The notes under the pieces: model-generated
What the model was told of the DNA's origin: nothing
Seen by the model: only the letters and a program-made list of their open reading frames with translations
The model's database searches: none
NCBI GenBank assembly: GCA_964536985.1
Contig: CAZIBG010000003.1
Location: 30,067-94,066 of the forward strand
Origin: CAZIBG01 sp964536985
GTDB lineage: Bacteria; Patescibacteriota; Saccharimonadia; Saccharimonadales; AWTP1-31
Length of the DNA: 64,000 nt
Direction: 5' to 3'
Translations under genes and position numbers: made by a program
In this document: one piece after another, positions 53,388-61,938 of the stretch
How the letters are laid out: every line of letters starts with the position of its first letter
Numbering within the stretch: position 1 is the first letter of the stretch

Positions 53388-54337
53388 TACTGCATCTCTC
53401 TTTCTAGTTCGGGTTGTCGAGCCTGTCCGACCCCTTTAGTGACAACAGGGACCGTTAGATCACCAAAGTTCTTTAGTTGCTGGCGGGTAGCAGTGTCTGG
53501 GTTGTAACTGTCGTAGTAAAGCTCGATAAGCTCCTGGGTGTCTAGCGGTAGTCCTTGAATTCCACACTGCATAAGTCCGCCAAGCACCGCTTGGACGCGG
53601 TTACGAAGCTCGTCTTTAGCTTTGGCAAGGTCGGCCTCGTTAATGACCACCTGCTGTGACGGTTTATTACTGAACATAGTAGTTAGACCGCTCAAGAGGC
53701 CCTTGCTGGCATCAAGTGTTTTCTGTAAGTCAGCTGCTGGGAAAAATGGGATAACTACATAGAATTTTTTATCCATGATGTTGGTCTGCTGGCTAAGTTG
53801 CGACATAAACTCAATGTAATCTTCCATCAGGAGCGCTAGGAGCATGTTATCGTGCTCGGTGCGGATTTTGTCTAGCTTCTCGATATATGGTCCTAGATCA
53901 ACACGAGAAGAACGAACAGTGATCTGAACTGGAAAGTATAAGGAGTTTAGGAACCCTTGGTAGCTATATTCAACAGCTTCCCTTTCCTGGGGGCTCATGA
54001 GGTCGAAGTTAATGGATTTAACCATGATGATCGAACGGAAGCTACCATCGTTCATAATGACGATTCCGTCACGAACTTCGGCGATCTGCAAAGAGTTCTG
54101 AGTGCTATTAGGGTTGGATTTTGGAACTACAGCTGGCGCTTGTATGGCTCGGGCGGCGGGATTTCCCGGAGAATAGGTATTTGGCGGCGGAGCTACGGCT
54201 GCGGCAGCACCAGGCATGGCATATGCTTGACCACCAACACCCTGTGAAGGATTAGCCGGTGGAGCGGCCGGCGTTGCTGCCGGATACGCACCGGCAGGAT
54301 TTTGATTTCCGTTTGGTGATTGACTGTATGGATCCAT
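53387..54337 (-). CDS. VirB4 N-terminal-like (TraC-type) protein
   Basis: A 316-residue protein. It begins with a Pro/Ala/Gln-rich low-complexity region (to about 80). The core (about 85-275) has EVRDGIVIMNDGSFRSIIMVKSINFDLMS, VQITVRSSRVDLGPYI, KKFYVVIPFFPAADL and GIQGLPLDTQELIELYYDSYNP. These match the N-terminal domain of VirB4/TraC proteins, which normally is part of the ATPase itself. Here it is a separate gene directly upstream of the ATPase gene, so VirB4 is split. Its upstream spacing to prgI is 36 nt. No Shine-Dalgarno is evident. Confidence 0.8.
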   Translation of the reverse strand: MDPYSQSPNGNQNPAGAYPAATPAAPPANPSQGVGGQAYAMPGAAAAVAPPPNTYSPGNPAARAIQAPAVVPKSNPNSTQNSLQIAEVRDGIVIMNDGSFRSIIMVKSINFDLMSPQEREAVEYSYQGFLNSLYFPVQITVRSSRVDLGPYIEKLDKIRTEHDNMLLALLMEDYIEFMSQLSQQTNIMDKKFYVVIPFFPAADLQKTLDASKGLLSGLTTMFSNKPSQQVVINEADLAKAKDELRNRVQAVLGGLMQCGIQGLPLDTQELIELYYDSYNPDTATRQQLKNFGDLTVPVVTKGVGQARQPELEREMQ

Positions 54338-54373
54338 GTATCTATTTACCCACCCAAAGTTTCCTCATAAGAT

Positions 54374-55405
54374 CTAGTGAAGCGAAATAACAACTTCATC
54401 ATCACCGGCTTCGCGTGCGAGGCTGTCGATGCTTCGATCATTGTTTCGTGCTAGTTCAATTGTAGCAGGACTACCCATTGGTGTCACTGGTGGTGTGGGG
54501 TTATTTACGGGGTTTGGATCATAGGGATTAAGTGTTTTGTGATTTTGGAAATTATGAGACGCAACATTCCGCTTAGAACGGATAGTACTGAGCAGTGCCT
54601 CGTCGTCCGGGTCGGTCTGAGTTGCTGCCGAGCTAAATAGCGGAGAAAGTCCAGGATCATCAACTATCCTTGAGGCTTGAGCCTGTGTGGTAAACATAGC
54701 CTGGCCAGGCGCTGCACTTGCTGGCTGGCTCATAAACCACATATTGTCTGGAGGTGGGGCCTGGCCTGTGCTGATGTCACGGGCAGTCTGCACGTTCTCT
54801 ATAATGCGATCCTTATGCTGTACTCCGCTGCTGGATATCTGAGTATCAATCTGCTGAGCTCGAGCGGTGTCGTATATGTCTACTCCCGGATCGGCATCTG
54901 GGTTGTTTACGGTTGGCAACATAGAGCCGGCGATTAATCTATCCGAATCAGTTGGTGCGGAAGCGTCTTGAAGCGTAGCGCCTTTAATAGCCCATCCACG
55001 ACTGTCGATGGTGTCTGCCAATGCCTTTAGGCGGCTTTTAACTTCGGTCTGCGTTAGATCATCGCCGGTATATTGCACTACTTCTGGTGGAGCTGTGATC
55101 TTAACTAACTCCTGGATTCCGGTTTGATCCCAGATACGTTTGCGAGGCTTGAACATGAACTTGATCTTGGCAAGTAGCCAAACTTCTGTAGGTTGATCCC
55201 TGCCCCACGGGAAGGCCAAGAAGCCCGTAACCACAATAATTGGAAGCATCGGGATGGCCATGACCCAGATTCCTTTAGACAAAAAGATAAAGGCTAGGTA
55301 GGCACTAACAACGGCGATTGCACCAAAGATACACTGCTTAAGCGTCAGCGGTCCAAAGAACTTATCCTCTGCTTCAATATCTTGAAGAACTTTATATGTA
55401 GCCAT
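54374..55405 (-). CDS. PrgI family protein (VirB3-like)
   Basis: A 343-residue protein. The first about 110 residues are the PrgI type: YKVLQDIEAEDKFFGPLTLKQ, two close helices (about 28-66, CIFGAIAVVSAYLAFIFLSK and VMAIPMLPIIVVTGFLAF), then RDQPTEVWLLAKIKFMFKPRKRIWD. The rest is a polar tail of about 230 residues without family features. PrgI-like proteins take the VirB3 place in Gram-positive T4SS and hold VirB4 to the membrane. It precedes the split virB4 genes, as usual. A TAGGAG site lies 13 nt before the ATG. Confidence 0.85.
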   Translation of the reverse strand: MATYKVLQDIEAEDKFFGPLTLKQCIFGAIAVVSAYLAFIFLSKGIWVMAIPMLPIIVVTGFLAFPWGRDQPTEVWLLAKIKFMFKPRKRIWDQTGIQELVKITAPPEVVQYTGDDLTQTEVKSRLKALADTIDSRGWAIKGATLQDASAPTDSDRLIAGSMLPTVNNPDADPGVDIYDTARAQQIDTQISSSGVQHKDRIIENVQTARDISTGQAPPPDNMWFMSQPASAAPGQAMFTTQAQASRIVDDPGLSPLFSSAATQTDPDDEALLSTIRSKRNVASHNFQNHKTLNPYDPNPVNNPTPPVTPMGSPATIELARNNDRSIDSLAREAGDDEVVISLH

Positions 55406-55474
55406 TACCTTTAATTATCTCCTAAAACTATTCACAGACCAAACTATGATAGAGCTGTATTTCTCCAGCCAGGT

Positions 55475-58474
55475 TTATCCGCCTATTGGTGGTGGATTTG
55501 GATTCCCTGATATCGGTGTTTGTGGAGTGCTTGGCTGTGCATATGCTGCATTTTGTGCGGCCGCACTTTGTGCAGCAAAGGCGCTGTTAAACTCTTTGTG
55601 GGTTCCTTGGAATATGTTACTGACATTTCGACGGCTTTCGATTTGGGCTTGAACGGTAGTTGTAACCGTAGGGCCAATGTCCCCACCGCCAGCGACACCA
55701 ATCATCCCTGCAGGTACTGCAGGGGCATCAATTGCTGTGGTAGGATCCCAATTCAGAACTTGATCTGCCACGATCCTTGCTTTATTTGGAGCAGTTCTGC
55801 CTAGTTCGTCGTGGAGGCTGGACATGATTGCGAGCTCGCGATCAACTTGATTCTGATCACCACTGTCGTATGCAGTCTTGAGGCGCTGACGCATTGCAGG
55901 AATAAGTTCCTGCACGGCTGCTTCCTTCATGCTTGGGTGAAGGATTGTACCCGGTCCCTGTGATTCAAGAACCTGCCCCTTGAATGCATCCGTGAGGCTT
56001 TTCTGTTTAGCCTCGTAGGTGGATTTGTCGGCAGCAGTCTTGCCTGATGCATTATACTCAGCTGTAGCTGCGGCCATATCCTGTGCATAGAAGAATGTTT
56101 TGCCGAAACCATTACCGCCGACGTCACCACGTCCGGCATTCATAGAAGCGCTTCTACCCTTGGCAACCATTGCAGCAAGTGCCGCCTGATCACCATGGGA
56201 CGCTCTAGCTGCTTTTTCCCATGCTTCGTCTGCATTCCAAACTGTTCCACCTGCAATAGCCTGGCTCGTAGTAAGCTGCTCGAAGGAATGTTGATCCATT
56301 CGTTTACGCACCCTGGTCGCATAGGACACGGCTCGATTTATGGTAGCCTCATCACCACGTGCATATCCTTTGTCTGTTAGCATCTGCTTGAGCACCTTAC
56401 CGTCAGTACTACCAGACGCAGCCCAGTCAGAAAGGATTGCATTGAGGTTGTCGTCGCCTTTAATTGGGGTGTATTCTGCATCCTCCATCATTTTATTTAT
56501 ATCTTGTTGTGCGGATGTGTTTATTGCGGTTGATAGATTCTCTTTCCACCCACCCGGGCGTAGACCAGCTTTATTTATGTGTGCTGCTTGCTGGGCCCTC
56601 GTATTGATTCGATTACTGAGCGTGCCTTCTCCTCTGTCTCGCAAGAATTGACCGGCTTTTGCGTTGTGGGCAATCTGAGACATGCCCTTCTGGCGACCCT
56701 TCTTGAGGCGGTCGAAGGCGCCACGACTGCGGTCATTCGCCATACCTACAAGGTTGCCAAATACTCCACCGGCCGCTTTGAAGGTAAACGGTATAAAAGC
56801 ATATGGAAGGATGTAGGCGGTAAGCTTAAGCAATGGTGTTAGTAAGCCGCCTTCAGCTCCTGCTGCCGGCGTAGTGGCCATAACTCCAGCAAAGATACGT
56901 CCGGATGCAATGAGGGCCATGACGATTGGGAACATCAATAGCAACTTACTGAACGATTGCCACCAGAATTTCCAAAGTTTATCGTTGCCTGGGAAGATCC
57001 AAGAAATGATAGCTATCGGCGCAAGTAATACTAGAACAATTACGAACATCTGTCGTGCTACAAGAACTAGGAAGGCTACGAACATAACAAGTAGCCCAGT
57101 TGCAAAATAACTGAATAAGATTCCAGCTGCTGCCTGGATAGCAAAGGCGGAAGCAACAATTGCTATTCCACCAAATTGCAGGACAGCGCCACCAGCGCTA
57201 GGAGTAAATAGACTGGTAAGACTTTGTGCTTTGGTACCGAATGGTGCCGTCATTAAACCAAGCGTCCCTTTACCAACTACATTGGATATATCGATTAGGA
57301 ATATACAGACATACCAGGAGAGCAGCATGAAAATTACCGCAACAACCATACGAGGGAATGCTTTTTTAACAGTGTAAGCGTCCAGGAAACTAACGCCTAA
57401 TGCGGTACTAATAACCATTACAAGCATGGCAGCAATTAGCAGTGTTAGCCCAATATTCCTAAACTGAGCCCAGGCATCATACATTTCACTATTTGTATAC
57501 TTATCTCGATCAATTTCGAGCAACCGTGACAGCTGAGTGTCTACCCAGTTAAGTGCCCCACCAACCAGCTGTAGTGCAGGACATAGTATGAAACCCAGTA
57601 CACCACTGTTTGATTCGCATGAGGTAGTGTCCTGCTCGGCGGCAGGTGCAGCAACGGGAGGGTCGTTAGTTGGATCGTCGTCTGTCGTATTGGCTGCTAC
57701 TGTTTTTTTATAGTCTTCTGCAAATTTATTCATTTGTTGAACAATAGTCTGACAAGTCATCTTCTGGTCGTTACCACCGTCATTGTTGAGCGAGTATCCT
57801 ACGGGAATGACCATGGTGTCGTTTTGAGCTAATACATATGTTTTTGTAGTTAATGTGCCGGCTTCGTCTACGATCTTAACTGACGCACCACCCGGGTCTT
57901 CGCTCCCTATACACTTTTTATTGAATGTTCCGAGAAGCGCTGCATACTGGACATCGCTAGGCATGCCCTTTGAATAGTTAATGTTATATTTCTTCTCGAT
58001 CGCACCCTTAATAATGTTGATTCGAGTGCTCTCTGGTTTATTGTCTATTTCTACTAATTCGTAGGCTGACTTGTCGCTCGTAATTTTATATAACCCATTG
58101 TCGACTACGAAGTCGAGTGGCTTCTCGTCTATAGCATCAAAGAGCGCCTTTACGTCCCCGGGCTCTTCACAGTCAACAATTCCGTTATCAGGCTTTGTTA
58201 GGTGTCCAACGACTTTTCGTACGTCCTTAATACTCCCGTCAAATATACCTCCCTTATTAATGTCTTCAGGGGTTTGTCTAACATCCCATCCGGCATCGTC
58301 AGAACAGTTTGCTAGCGCAAGTCCGACATTCCAGGCTTTTGCAAGCACTTCTGGGCTGTAACCGTCTGCACGTACGATGGTAGGAGAAATAAGACCGATT
58401 CCAAGCTGTAAGGAAACGAGGGCCAATAGTAATAAGGAAAAGAAGGATCCTTTATGTGCTTTTAAAAATTTCAA
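55475..58474 (-). CDS. VirB6/TrbL-like T4SS membrane protein
   Basis: A 999-residue protein. A signal peptide (to about 36) is followed by a soluble outer region (to about 325) with several Cys. Six to seven helices follow (for example GLTLLIAAMLVMVISTALGVSFL, RMVVAVIFMLLSWYVCIFLI, MFVIVLVLLAPIAIISWIF), as in TrbL/VirB6 channel proteins. After AGGVFGNLVGMANDRSRGAFDRLKKG a cytoplasmic tail of nearly 380 residues follows, helical and polar, ending in Pro-rich sequence. It starts with TTG, with no Shine-Dalgarno. It heads the leftward operon, divergent from the pilin genes 173 nt away. Confidence 0.8.
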   Translation of the reverse strand: MKFLKAHKGSFFSLLLLALVSLQLGIGLISPTIVRADGYSPEVLAKAWNVGLALANCSDDAGWDVRQTPEDINKGGIFDGSIKDVRKVVGHLTKPDNGIVDCEEPGDVKALFDAIDEKPLDFVVDNGLYKITSDKSAYELVEIDNKPESTRINIIKGAIEKKYNINYSKGMPSDVQYAALLGTFNKKCIGSEDPGGASVKIVDEAGTLTTKTYVLAQNDTMVIPVGYSLNNDGGNDQKMTCQTIVQQMNKFAEDYKKTVAANTTDDDPTNDPPVAAPAAEQDTTSCESNSGVLGFILCPALQLVGGALNWVDTQLSRLLEIDRDKYTNSEMYDAWAQFRNIGLTLLIAAMLVMVISTALGVSFLDAYTVKKAFPRMVVAVIFMLLSWYVCIFLIDISNVVGKGTLGLMTAPFGTKAQSLTSLFTPSAGGAVLQFGGIAIVASAFAIQAAAGILFSYFATGLLVMFVAFLVLVARQMFVIVLVLLAPIAIISWIFPGNDKLWKFWWQSFSKLLLMFPIVMALIASGRIFAGVMATTPAAGAEGGLLTPLLKLTAYILPYAFIPFTFKAAGGVFGNLVGMANDRSRGAFDRLKKGRQKGMSQIAHNAKAGQFLRDRGEGTLSNRINTRAQQAAHINKAGLRPGGWKENLSTAINTSAQQDINKMMEDAEYTPIKGDDNLNAILSDWAASGSTDGKVLKQMLTDKGYARGDEATINRAVSYATRVRKRMDQHSFEQLTTSQAIAGGTVWNADEAWEKAARASHGDQAALAAMVAKGRSASMNAGRGDVGGNGFGKTFFYAQDMAAATAEYNASGKTAADKSTYEAKQKSLTDAFKGQVLESQGPGTILHPSMKEAAVQELIPAMRQRLKTAYDSGDQNQVDRELAIMSSLHDELGRTAPNKARIVADQVLNWDPTTAIDAPAVPAGMIGVAGGGDIGPTVTTTVQAQIESRRNVSNIFQGTHKEFNSAFAAQSAAAQNAAYAQPSTPQTPISGNPNPPPIGG

Positions 58475-58647
58475 TACTACGTATCCTATTTATTTTCTGT
58501 ATCCGATACAACGGTTGAATATAATATACTTGCCCACGAAGCTTAATCATTACTTCTTAATTACTATAATCGGTGAGCCCCGTATCTGCAACTGCTAATC
58601 AAATATTGCCAGCCCATCGTCTAAGCAGTATAGTAATCTTGAAGTCT

Positions 58648-59268
58648 ATGAAAAATATAGTAAAACAAAAAGCAAATCGCCCGTTCTCTCAAATTTTAAC
58701 TTCCTTTTTAATTGGAGTCCTACTGATCGTTGGAGTCTCAGTAGTAGCCTCCAGTCCAGTTAGTGCCGCAAAGCCCGAAATCCCCGTTGGCTGCCCAGGA
58801 ACAAAGATTCAGGGACCACCCACAGCAGCTCAAACAGCGGTCTGCGCAAATATCCCCGTTGGCTGCCCAGGATCTACTCAAACGGGAGCACGTCCAGCAA
58901 ACTTTGATGAACTCACCTGCCCTTATGGCGACGTAGCCTCGATAGTCGAGCCAGAATGTAGTTCACAAGTTACTGATGAAAAAGCTCGATGTTCTGTAGC
59001 CCAAGAGTGCGATGGTGGCGACCTGAGTGCATCAAACTGTGGCATCACTCGCTACCTGATACTGCTAATCAATGTCCTTTCTGGACTTGTCGGCATAACA
59101 GTTGTGGGTGTAATGATCTTTGCAGGCATACAATACTCAGTATCATCTGGTGATCCAGGCGCAGCTGCCGCCGCAAAAAAACGAATCAGCAATGCGATAT
59201 TGGCTCTAGTATTGTTTGCTACAATGTACGGTTTCTTGCAGTGGATCGTCCCAGGAGGAGTTCTATGA
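58648..59268 (+). CDS. VirB2/TrbC-like pilin 1, with Cys-rich outer part
   Basis: 206 residues from ATG 58648. A signal peptide (to about 48, ending SPVSA) is followed by a Cys-rich outer domain with two copies of IPVGCPG. The C-terminal part has two helices (YLILLINVLSGLVGITVVGVM and NAILALVLFATMYGFLQWIV) joined by AGIQYSVSSGDPGAAAAAKKR. This loop is shared by all six proteins in this array. It ends with ATGA overlap to the next gene. The VirB2-like plan suggests a pilus or channel subunit; the large outer domain is unusual for a pilin. Confidence 0.7.
   Translation: MKNIVKQKANRPFSQILTSFLIGVLLIVGVSVVASSPVSAAKPEIPVGCPGTKIQGPPTAAQTAVCANIPVGCPGSTQTGARPANFDELTCPYGDVASIVEPECSSQVTDEKARCSVAQECDGGDLSASNCGITRYLILLINVLSGLVGITVVGVMIFAGIQYSVSSGDPGAAAAAKKRISNAILALVLFATMYGFLQWIVPGGVL
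58781..58872 (+). repeat. 20-bp direct repeat coding IPVGCPG
   Basis: TCCCCGTTGGCTGCCCAGGA occurs at 58781-58800 and again, identical, at 58853-58872, 72 bp apart and in frame. It encodes the repeated IPVGCPG of pilin 1. Confidence 0.9.
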
Positions 59269-59723
59269 TTTTAAAGAGAATAGCTATAGTGTTTACACTT
59301 GCAGCAGTAATGTTTGTTGGCTCACTTACTTTGCTGCCAGCACGCTCATACGCTGCCGGTCCCGCGGAGTGCTATCAGAAGAGTGGGTTCCTAGGCTTCC
59401 CTACCTGGTATGAGTATCTAGACGTCGGTCCAAAAGGCGAAGACCCCTGTGCTATAGTTGGCCCCGAGGAAAACGGTGAGTTTTCATTCACTAAAGCACT
59501 TCCCCGTATCGGGCTAGCTATTACCGAGGTCTTGCTTAGAGTCGCCGGAATTGTCACCGTTGCTTTCGTGATGGTTGGTGGATTTAAATACATGACAAGT
59601 CAAGGTGAACCCGATGGCCTTAAAAAGGCACAAGGAACAGTTATTAATGCATTGATAGGTCTGGCTATCTCTGTTCTGGCGGTGACAATTGTTAGCTTTA
59701 TAGGCGGAACATTATGGCAATAG
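59265..59723 (+). CDS. VirB2/TrbC-like pilin 2
   Basis: 152 residues from ATG 59265; a GGAGGAG site lies just upstream and the start overlaps the previous stop by 4 nt. A signal peptide (to about 31, PARSYAAG) precedes a short outer segment with three Cys-free aromatic residues and two Cys (ECYQKSGFLGFPTWYEYL, GEDPC). Two helices follow with GGFKYMTSQGEPDGLKKAQ between them, the array motif. Expected to be a small membrane subunit of the T4SS. Confidence 0.75.
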   Translation: MILKRIAIVFTLAAVMFVGSLTLLPARSYAAGPAECYQKSGFLGFPTWYEYLDVGPKGEDPCAIVGPEENGEFSFTKALPRIGLAITEVLLRVAGIVTVAFVMVGGFKYMTSQGEPDGLKKAQGTVINALIGLAISVLAVTIVSFIGGTLWQ

Positions 59724-60022
59724 AACTTCTCCAGCGGTTATATATTGTCGGTGCGGCTTCTTTTGTAGATAAGAGGGACTTAAATATACCTACAACCGAA
59801 GTTACGCCGGATAAGTTAAACACTGTCCTTGAGTTAGTATTCGGATTATTTGGTGGAATTGCGCTGATTATCATAATAATAGCCGGTATCAAGTTCATCA
59901 CCAGCCAGGGAGACCCTCAAGGAACGGCAAAAGCACGAAACACCATTATCTACGCCGCAATTGGTTTAGCTGTCAGTGTGGCTGCCTTCTCTATCGTAAC
60001 TTTTGTAACAGGAAAACTATGA
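59714..60022 (+). CDS. VirB2/TrbC-like pilin 3, no signal peptide
   Basis: 102 residues, overlapping the previous gene by 10 nt. No signal peptide is seen: the N-terminus (MAIELLQRLYIVGAASFVDK) is only mildly hydrophobic. Then NTVLELVFGLFGGIALIIIIIAGIKF is the first helix, TSQGDPQGTAKARN the loop, and TIIYAAIGLAVSVAAFSIVTF the second helix. Same motif as the other proteins of the array. It may be inserted without cleavage. Confidence 0.72.
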   Translation: MAIELLQRLYIVGAASFVDKRDLNIPTTEVTPDKLNTVLELVFGLFGGIALIIIIIAGIKFITSQGDPQGTAKARNTIIYAAIGLAVSVAAFSIVTFVTGKL

Positions 60023-60432
60023 GCAAAATTCTAAAAACTATGACACTCAGTTTTGTAATGATCTTTTCGCTATTTGTTCTTGCCCCCGTTACCTCAATGG
60101 CAGCATCAGATTTTGATGCCTTCCAAGACACTTGTGACGGATCTACCGCTGCCAGTCAGTCAGCAGTATGCAAGGATAAGGCAGAAAATGCCGGTAAGAG
60201 CCCCTTCGACTCAACAACTGGCATCATTCCTAAAGTTGCCAATATTATTGCTGCCGTTGGTGGTGTGATTGCCGTCGTATTTGTAATGATTAATGGCGTT
60301 ACCCTGCTTATGTCCACTGGCGATAGCGCTAAGATTAACAAGGCTCGTGACGGATTGATATATGCAGCGGTTGGAATTGTAGTAATAGTAATGGCTCGAG
60401 TAATCGTAGCTTTCATAATGAGGTTTATATGA
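60019..60432 (+). CDS. VirB2/TrbC-like pilin 4
   Basis: 137 residues, ATGA-coupled to the previous gene. The signal peptide ends near TSMAAS (about 29). A short outer part with two Cys (DTCDGSTAASQSAVCKDK) precedes helices IPKVANIIAAVGGVIAVVFVM and YAAVGIVVIVMARVIVAFIM. The loop NGVTLLMSTGDSAKINKARDG is the most diverged in the array. Probably another T4SS pilin-like subunit. Confidence 0.72.
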   Translation: MSKILKTMTLSFVMIFSLFVLAPVTSMAASDFDAFQDTCDGSTAASQSAVCKDKAENAGKSPFDSTTGIIPKVANIIAAVGGVIAVVFVMINGVTLLMSTGDSAKINKARDGLIYAAVGIVVIVMARVIVAFIMRFI

Positions 60433-60821
60433 AAAAAAGAATTGGCTTCATGGCACTAGCTGTCATGACATTAGTTATTAGTTTTATGGGAATCTTCTCT
60501 GCACCAGTTTTTGCAGACGCAAAGTCAGCTGTTTGTGAGGGTGCAGGTTTGGTTGTCGGTGCTAACGGCTGTGAAACCCCTGCTGGTACTCCTGACGTCG
60601 ACAGCACGCTCAAGAAAGGTATTAACTTATTCTCTGCTGTGATTGGTGTTATTACCGTTGTTATGTTCATGATCGGTGGCCTTAAGTACATCACTTCCCA
60701 GGGTGATTCTGGTCAGATGAATAGCGCCAAGAATACATTGATTTTTGCGGCCGTTGGTTTAGTGGTTGTTGCTCTTTCCCAGTTAATCGTTAATTTCGTG
60801 CTCGAACGCTTCACGACTTAG
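60429..60821 (+). CDS. VirB2/TrbC-like pilin 5
   Basis: 130 residues, again ATGA-coupled. The signal peptide ends near FSAPVFADA (about 30). After the two-Cys outer part (VCEGAGLVVGANGCET) there is a linker, then the first helix (NLFSAVIGVITVVMFMIGGLKY), the loop TSQGDSGQMNSAKN, and TLIFAAVGLVVVALSQLIVNFV. Very close in plan to pilin 6, with which it shares the layout of the mature chain. Last gene of the coupled run; a promoter follows before pilin 6. Confidence 0.75.
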   Translation: MKKRIGFMALAVMTLVISFMGIFSAPVFADAKSAVCEGAGLVVGANGCETPAGTPDVDSTLKKGINLFSAVIGVITVVMFMIGGLKYITSQGDSGQMNSAKNTLIFAAVGLVVVALSQLIVNFVLERFTT

Positions 60822-60833
60822 TGCGATCAGGGA

Positions 60834-60863
60834 TTGAATTGTTGTAAGAGTTTATGGTATAAA
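60834..60863 (+). promoter_or_regulatory. Strong promoter of pilin 6
   Basis: TTGAAT (60834-60839), 18 nt, TATAAA (60858-60863), with TGG just before, forming an extended -10 (TGGTATAAA). AAGAAAGG at 60877-60884 gives a ribosome site 11 nt before the ATG. With the strong terminator behind it, pilin 6 can be made alone. Confidence 0.7.
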
Positions 60864-60895
60864 ACTAAGAGAAATTAAGAAAGGTATTATCAATA

Positions 60896-61318
60896 ATGAT
60901 CAAAAAACTAAAACAAATGCTCGTATCAGCAGCGGCTTTCAGTCTGTTTGCTGCACCAGTTCTCGCTCCAGTTGCTGTACATGCAGCAGAAAGTGACCTT
61001 CGTGGCTCACTTTGTGGCGGAACATCAATCAGCCTTACCACAGCGTCTAACGACTGTGAAACTGGCGAAGAAGGAACAAACCAAGTCAACAACGCTGTAA
61101 AGCTTGGACTTAACCTCTTCTCTGCTATCGTTGGAATCATCGCTGTTGTTATGATCATCGTCGGTGGTATCAAGTACATCACCTCAAGTGGTGACTCAGG
61201 TAACATCACATCTGCTAAGAACACAATCATGTACGCCGTAATTGGCCTTGTAGTTGTAGCTCTTGCCCAGATCATTGTGAAGTTCGTACTCGAACGATTC
61301 GTAGGTGGAAGCGCATAA
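60896..61318 (+). CDS. VirB2/TrbC-like pilin 6 (probable major pilin)
   Basis: A 140-residue protein. The signal peptide ends near VAVHAAES (about 31). The outer part has two Cys (SLCGGTS, NDCETG). NLFSAIVGIIAVVMIIVGGIKY, the loop TSSGDSGNITSAKN and TIMYAVIGLVVVALAQIIVKFV complete the two-helix pilin plan, and the mature part is about 108 residues, near the size of VirB2/TrbC. Its own strong promoter, a ribosome site and a strong terminator mark it as the probable major subunit of the array. Whether it forms a pilus is inference. Confidence 0.78.
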   Translation: MIKKLKQMLVSAAAFSLFAAPVLAPVAVHAAESDLRGSLCGGTSISLTTASNDCETGEEGTNQVNNAVKLGLNLFSAIVGIIAVVMIIVGGIKYITSSGDSGNITSAKNTIMYAVIGLVVVALAQIIVKFVLERFVGGSA

Positions 61319-61335
61319 AGCCTTCCTCGCTTAAC

Positions 61336-61367
61336 AAAAGAACCCTCTCCGGAGGGTTCTTTTTATT
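61336..61367. terminator. Strong bidirectional intrinsic terminator after pilin 6
   Basis: Perfect 12-bp stem AAAAGAACCCTC (61336-61347), loop TCCG, GAGGGTTCTTTT (61352-61363), then TTATTT. Works for the rightward pilin operon; the minus strand also ends in T. Confidence 0.92.
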
Positions 61368-61412
61368 TACTCTGAAACTATACCCGGTAATCTATTCTTC
61401 TCTGCAAAGCAA

Positions 61413-61438
61413 AACCACTCCCAAAGGAGTGGTTAAAG
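61413..61438 (-). terminator. Intrinsic terminator of the Hsp20 gene
   Basis: 9-bp stem AACCACTCC (61413-61421), loop CAAA, GGAGTGGTT (61426-61434). On the minus strand the stem is followed by TTTTGC, so it ends the leftward heat-shock gene 21 nt after its stop. Confidence 0.75.
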
Positions 61439-61458
61439 GTTCGCTAGCTACTTTTATT

Positions 61459-61938
61459 TTAGAGGACCTGGATCTTCTTAACGGTGTCTTGCTTCAGTTT
61501 GGTAAAGCTAATTGTTAGGACGCCATCTTTGAGGACGGCTTCGATCTCTTCTTCTTTAACTGGAACTGGCAGTGTAATGCTTCGAGAGAATTCCCCCCAG
61601 TAGCATTCTTGGACAAAGTAGTTCTCTACTCCGTCTTCGTTGCCAGCAGAAAGTGTTCCACGGATGCTGAGTGTATTGTCGGCAATACTAACATCAAGTT
61701 CGCTCTTGTTGACGCCGGCTGTACGAGCCTTAACAACGAGCTTTTCTTTTGTTTCGTAAACGTCAACTGCTAATTGGCCAGGAACGGCTTCTTCTTCGTC
61801 CCACTCGTCTGCCGCTGGTGTAGCGGCAGCAATGGTTGTCGTTTCAATTTCGGTCACTGGTCCATCGTCTTCGCCGAGGAATGCAGCTGTTAGCTCATCT
61901 TCCATTAGCAAATCTTCGTCGCGGCTTCGTCGCGCCAT
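61459..61938 (-). CDS. Small heat-shock protein, Hsp20 family
   Basis: A 159-residue chaperone that holds unfolding proteins. An acidic N-terminal part (to about 50) is followed by the alpha-crystallin domain: QLAVDVYETKEKLVVKARTAGV, then ENYFVQECYWGEFSRSITLP and the typical AVLKDGVLTISFTKL (A-x-x-x-x-G-V-L). The end is short (KKIQVL; the I-x-V motif). A GGAGGG ribosome site lies upstream and TATAAT is at 61969-61974. No CIRCE element is seen. It is not linked to other heat-shock genes here. Confidence 0.92.
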   Translation of the reverse strand: MARRSRDEDLLMEDELTAAFLGEDDGPVTEIETTTIAAATPAADEWDEEEAVPGQLAVDVYETKEKLVVKARTAGVNKSELDVSIADNTLSIRGTLSAGNEDGVENYFVQECYWGEFSRSITLPVPVKEEEIEAVLKDGVLTISFTKLKQDTVKKIQVL

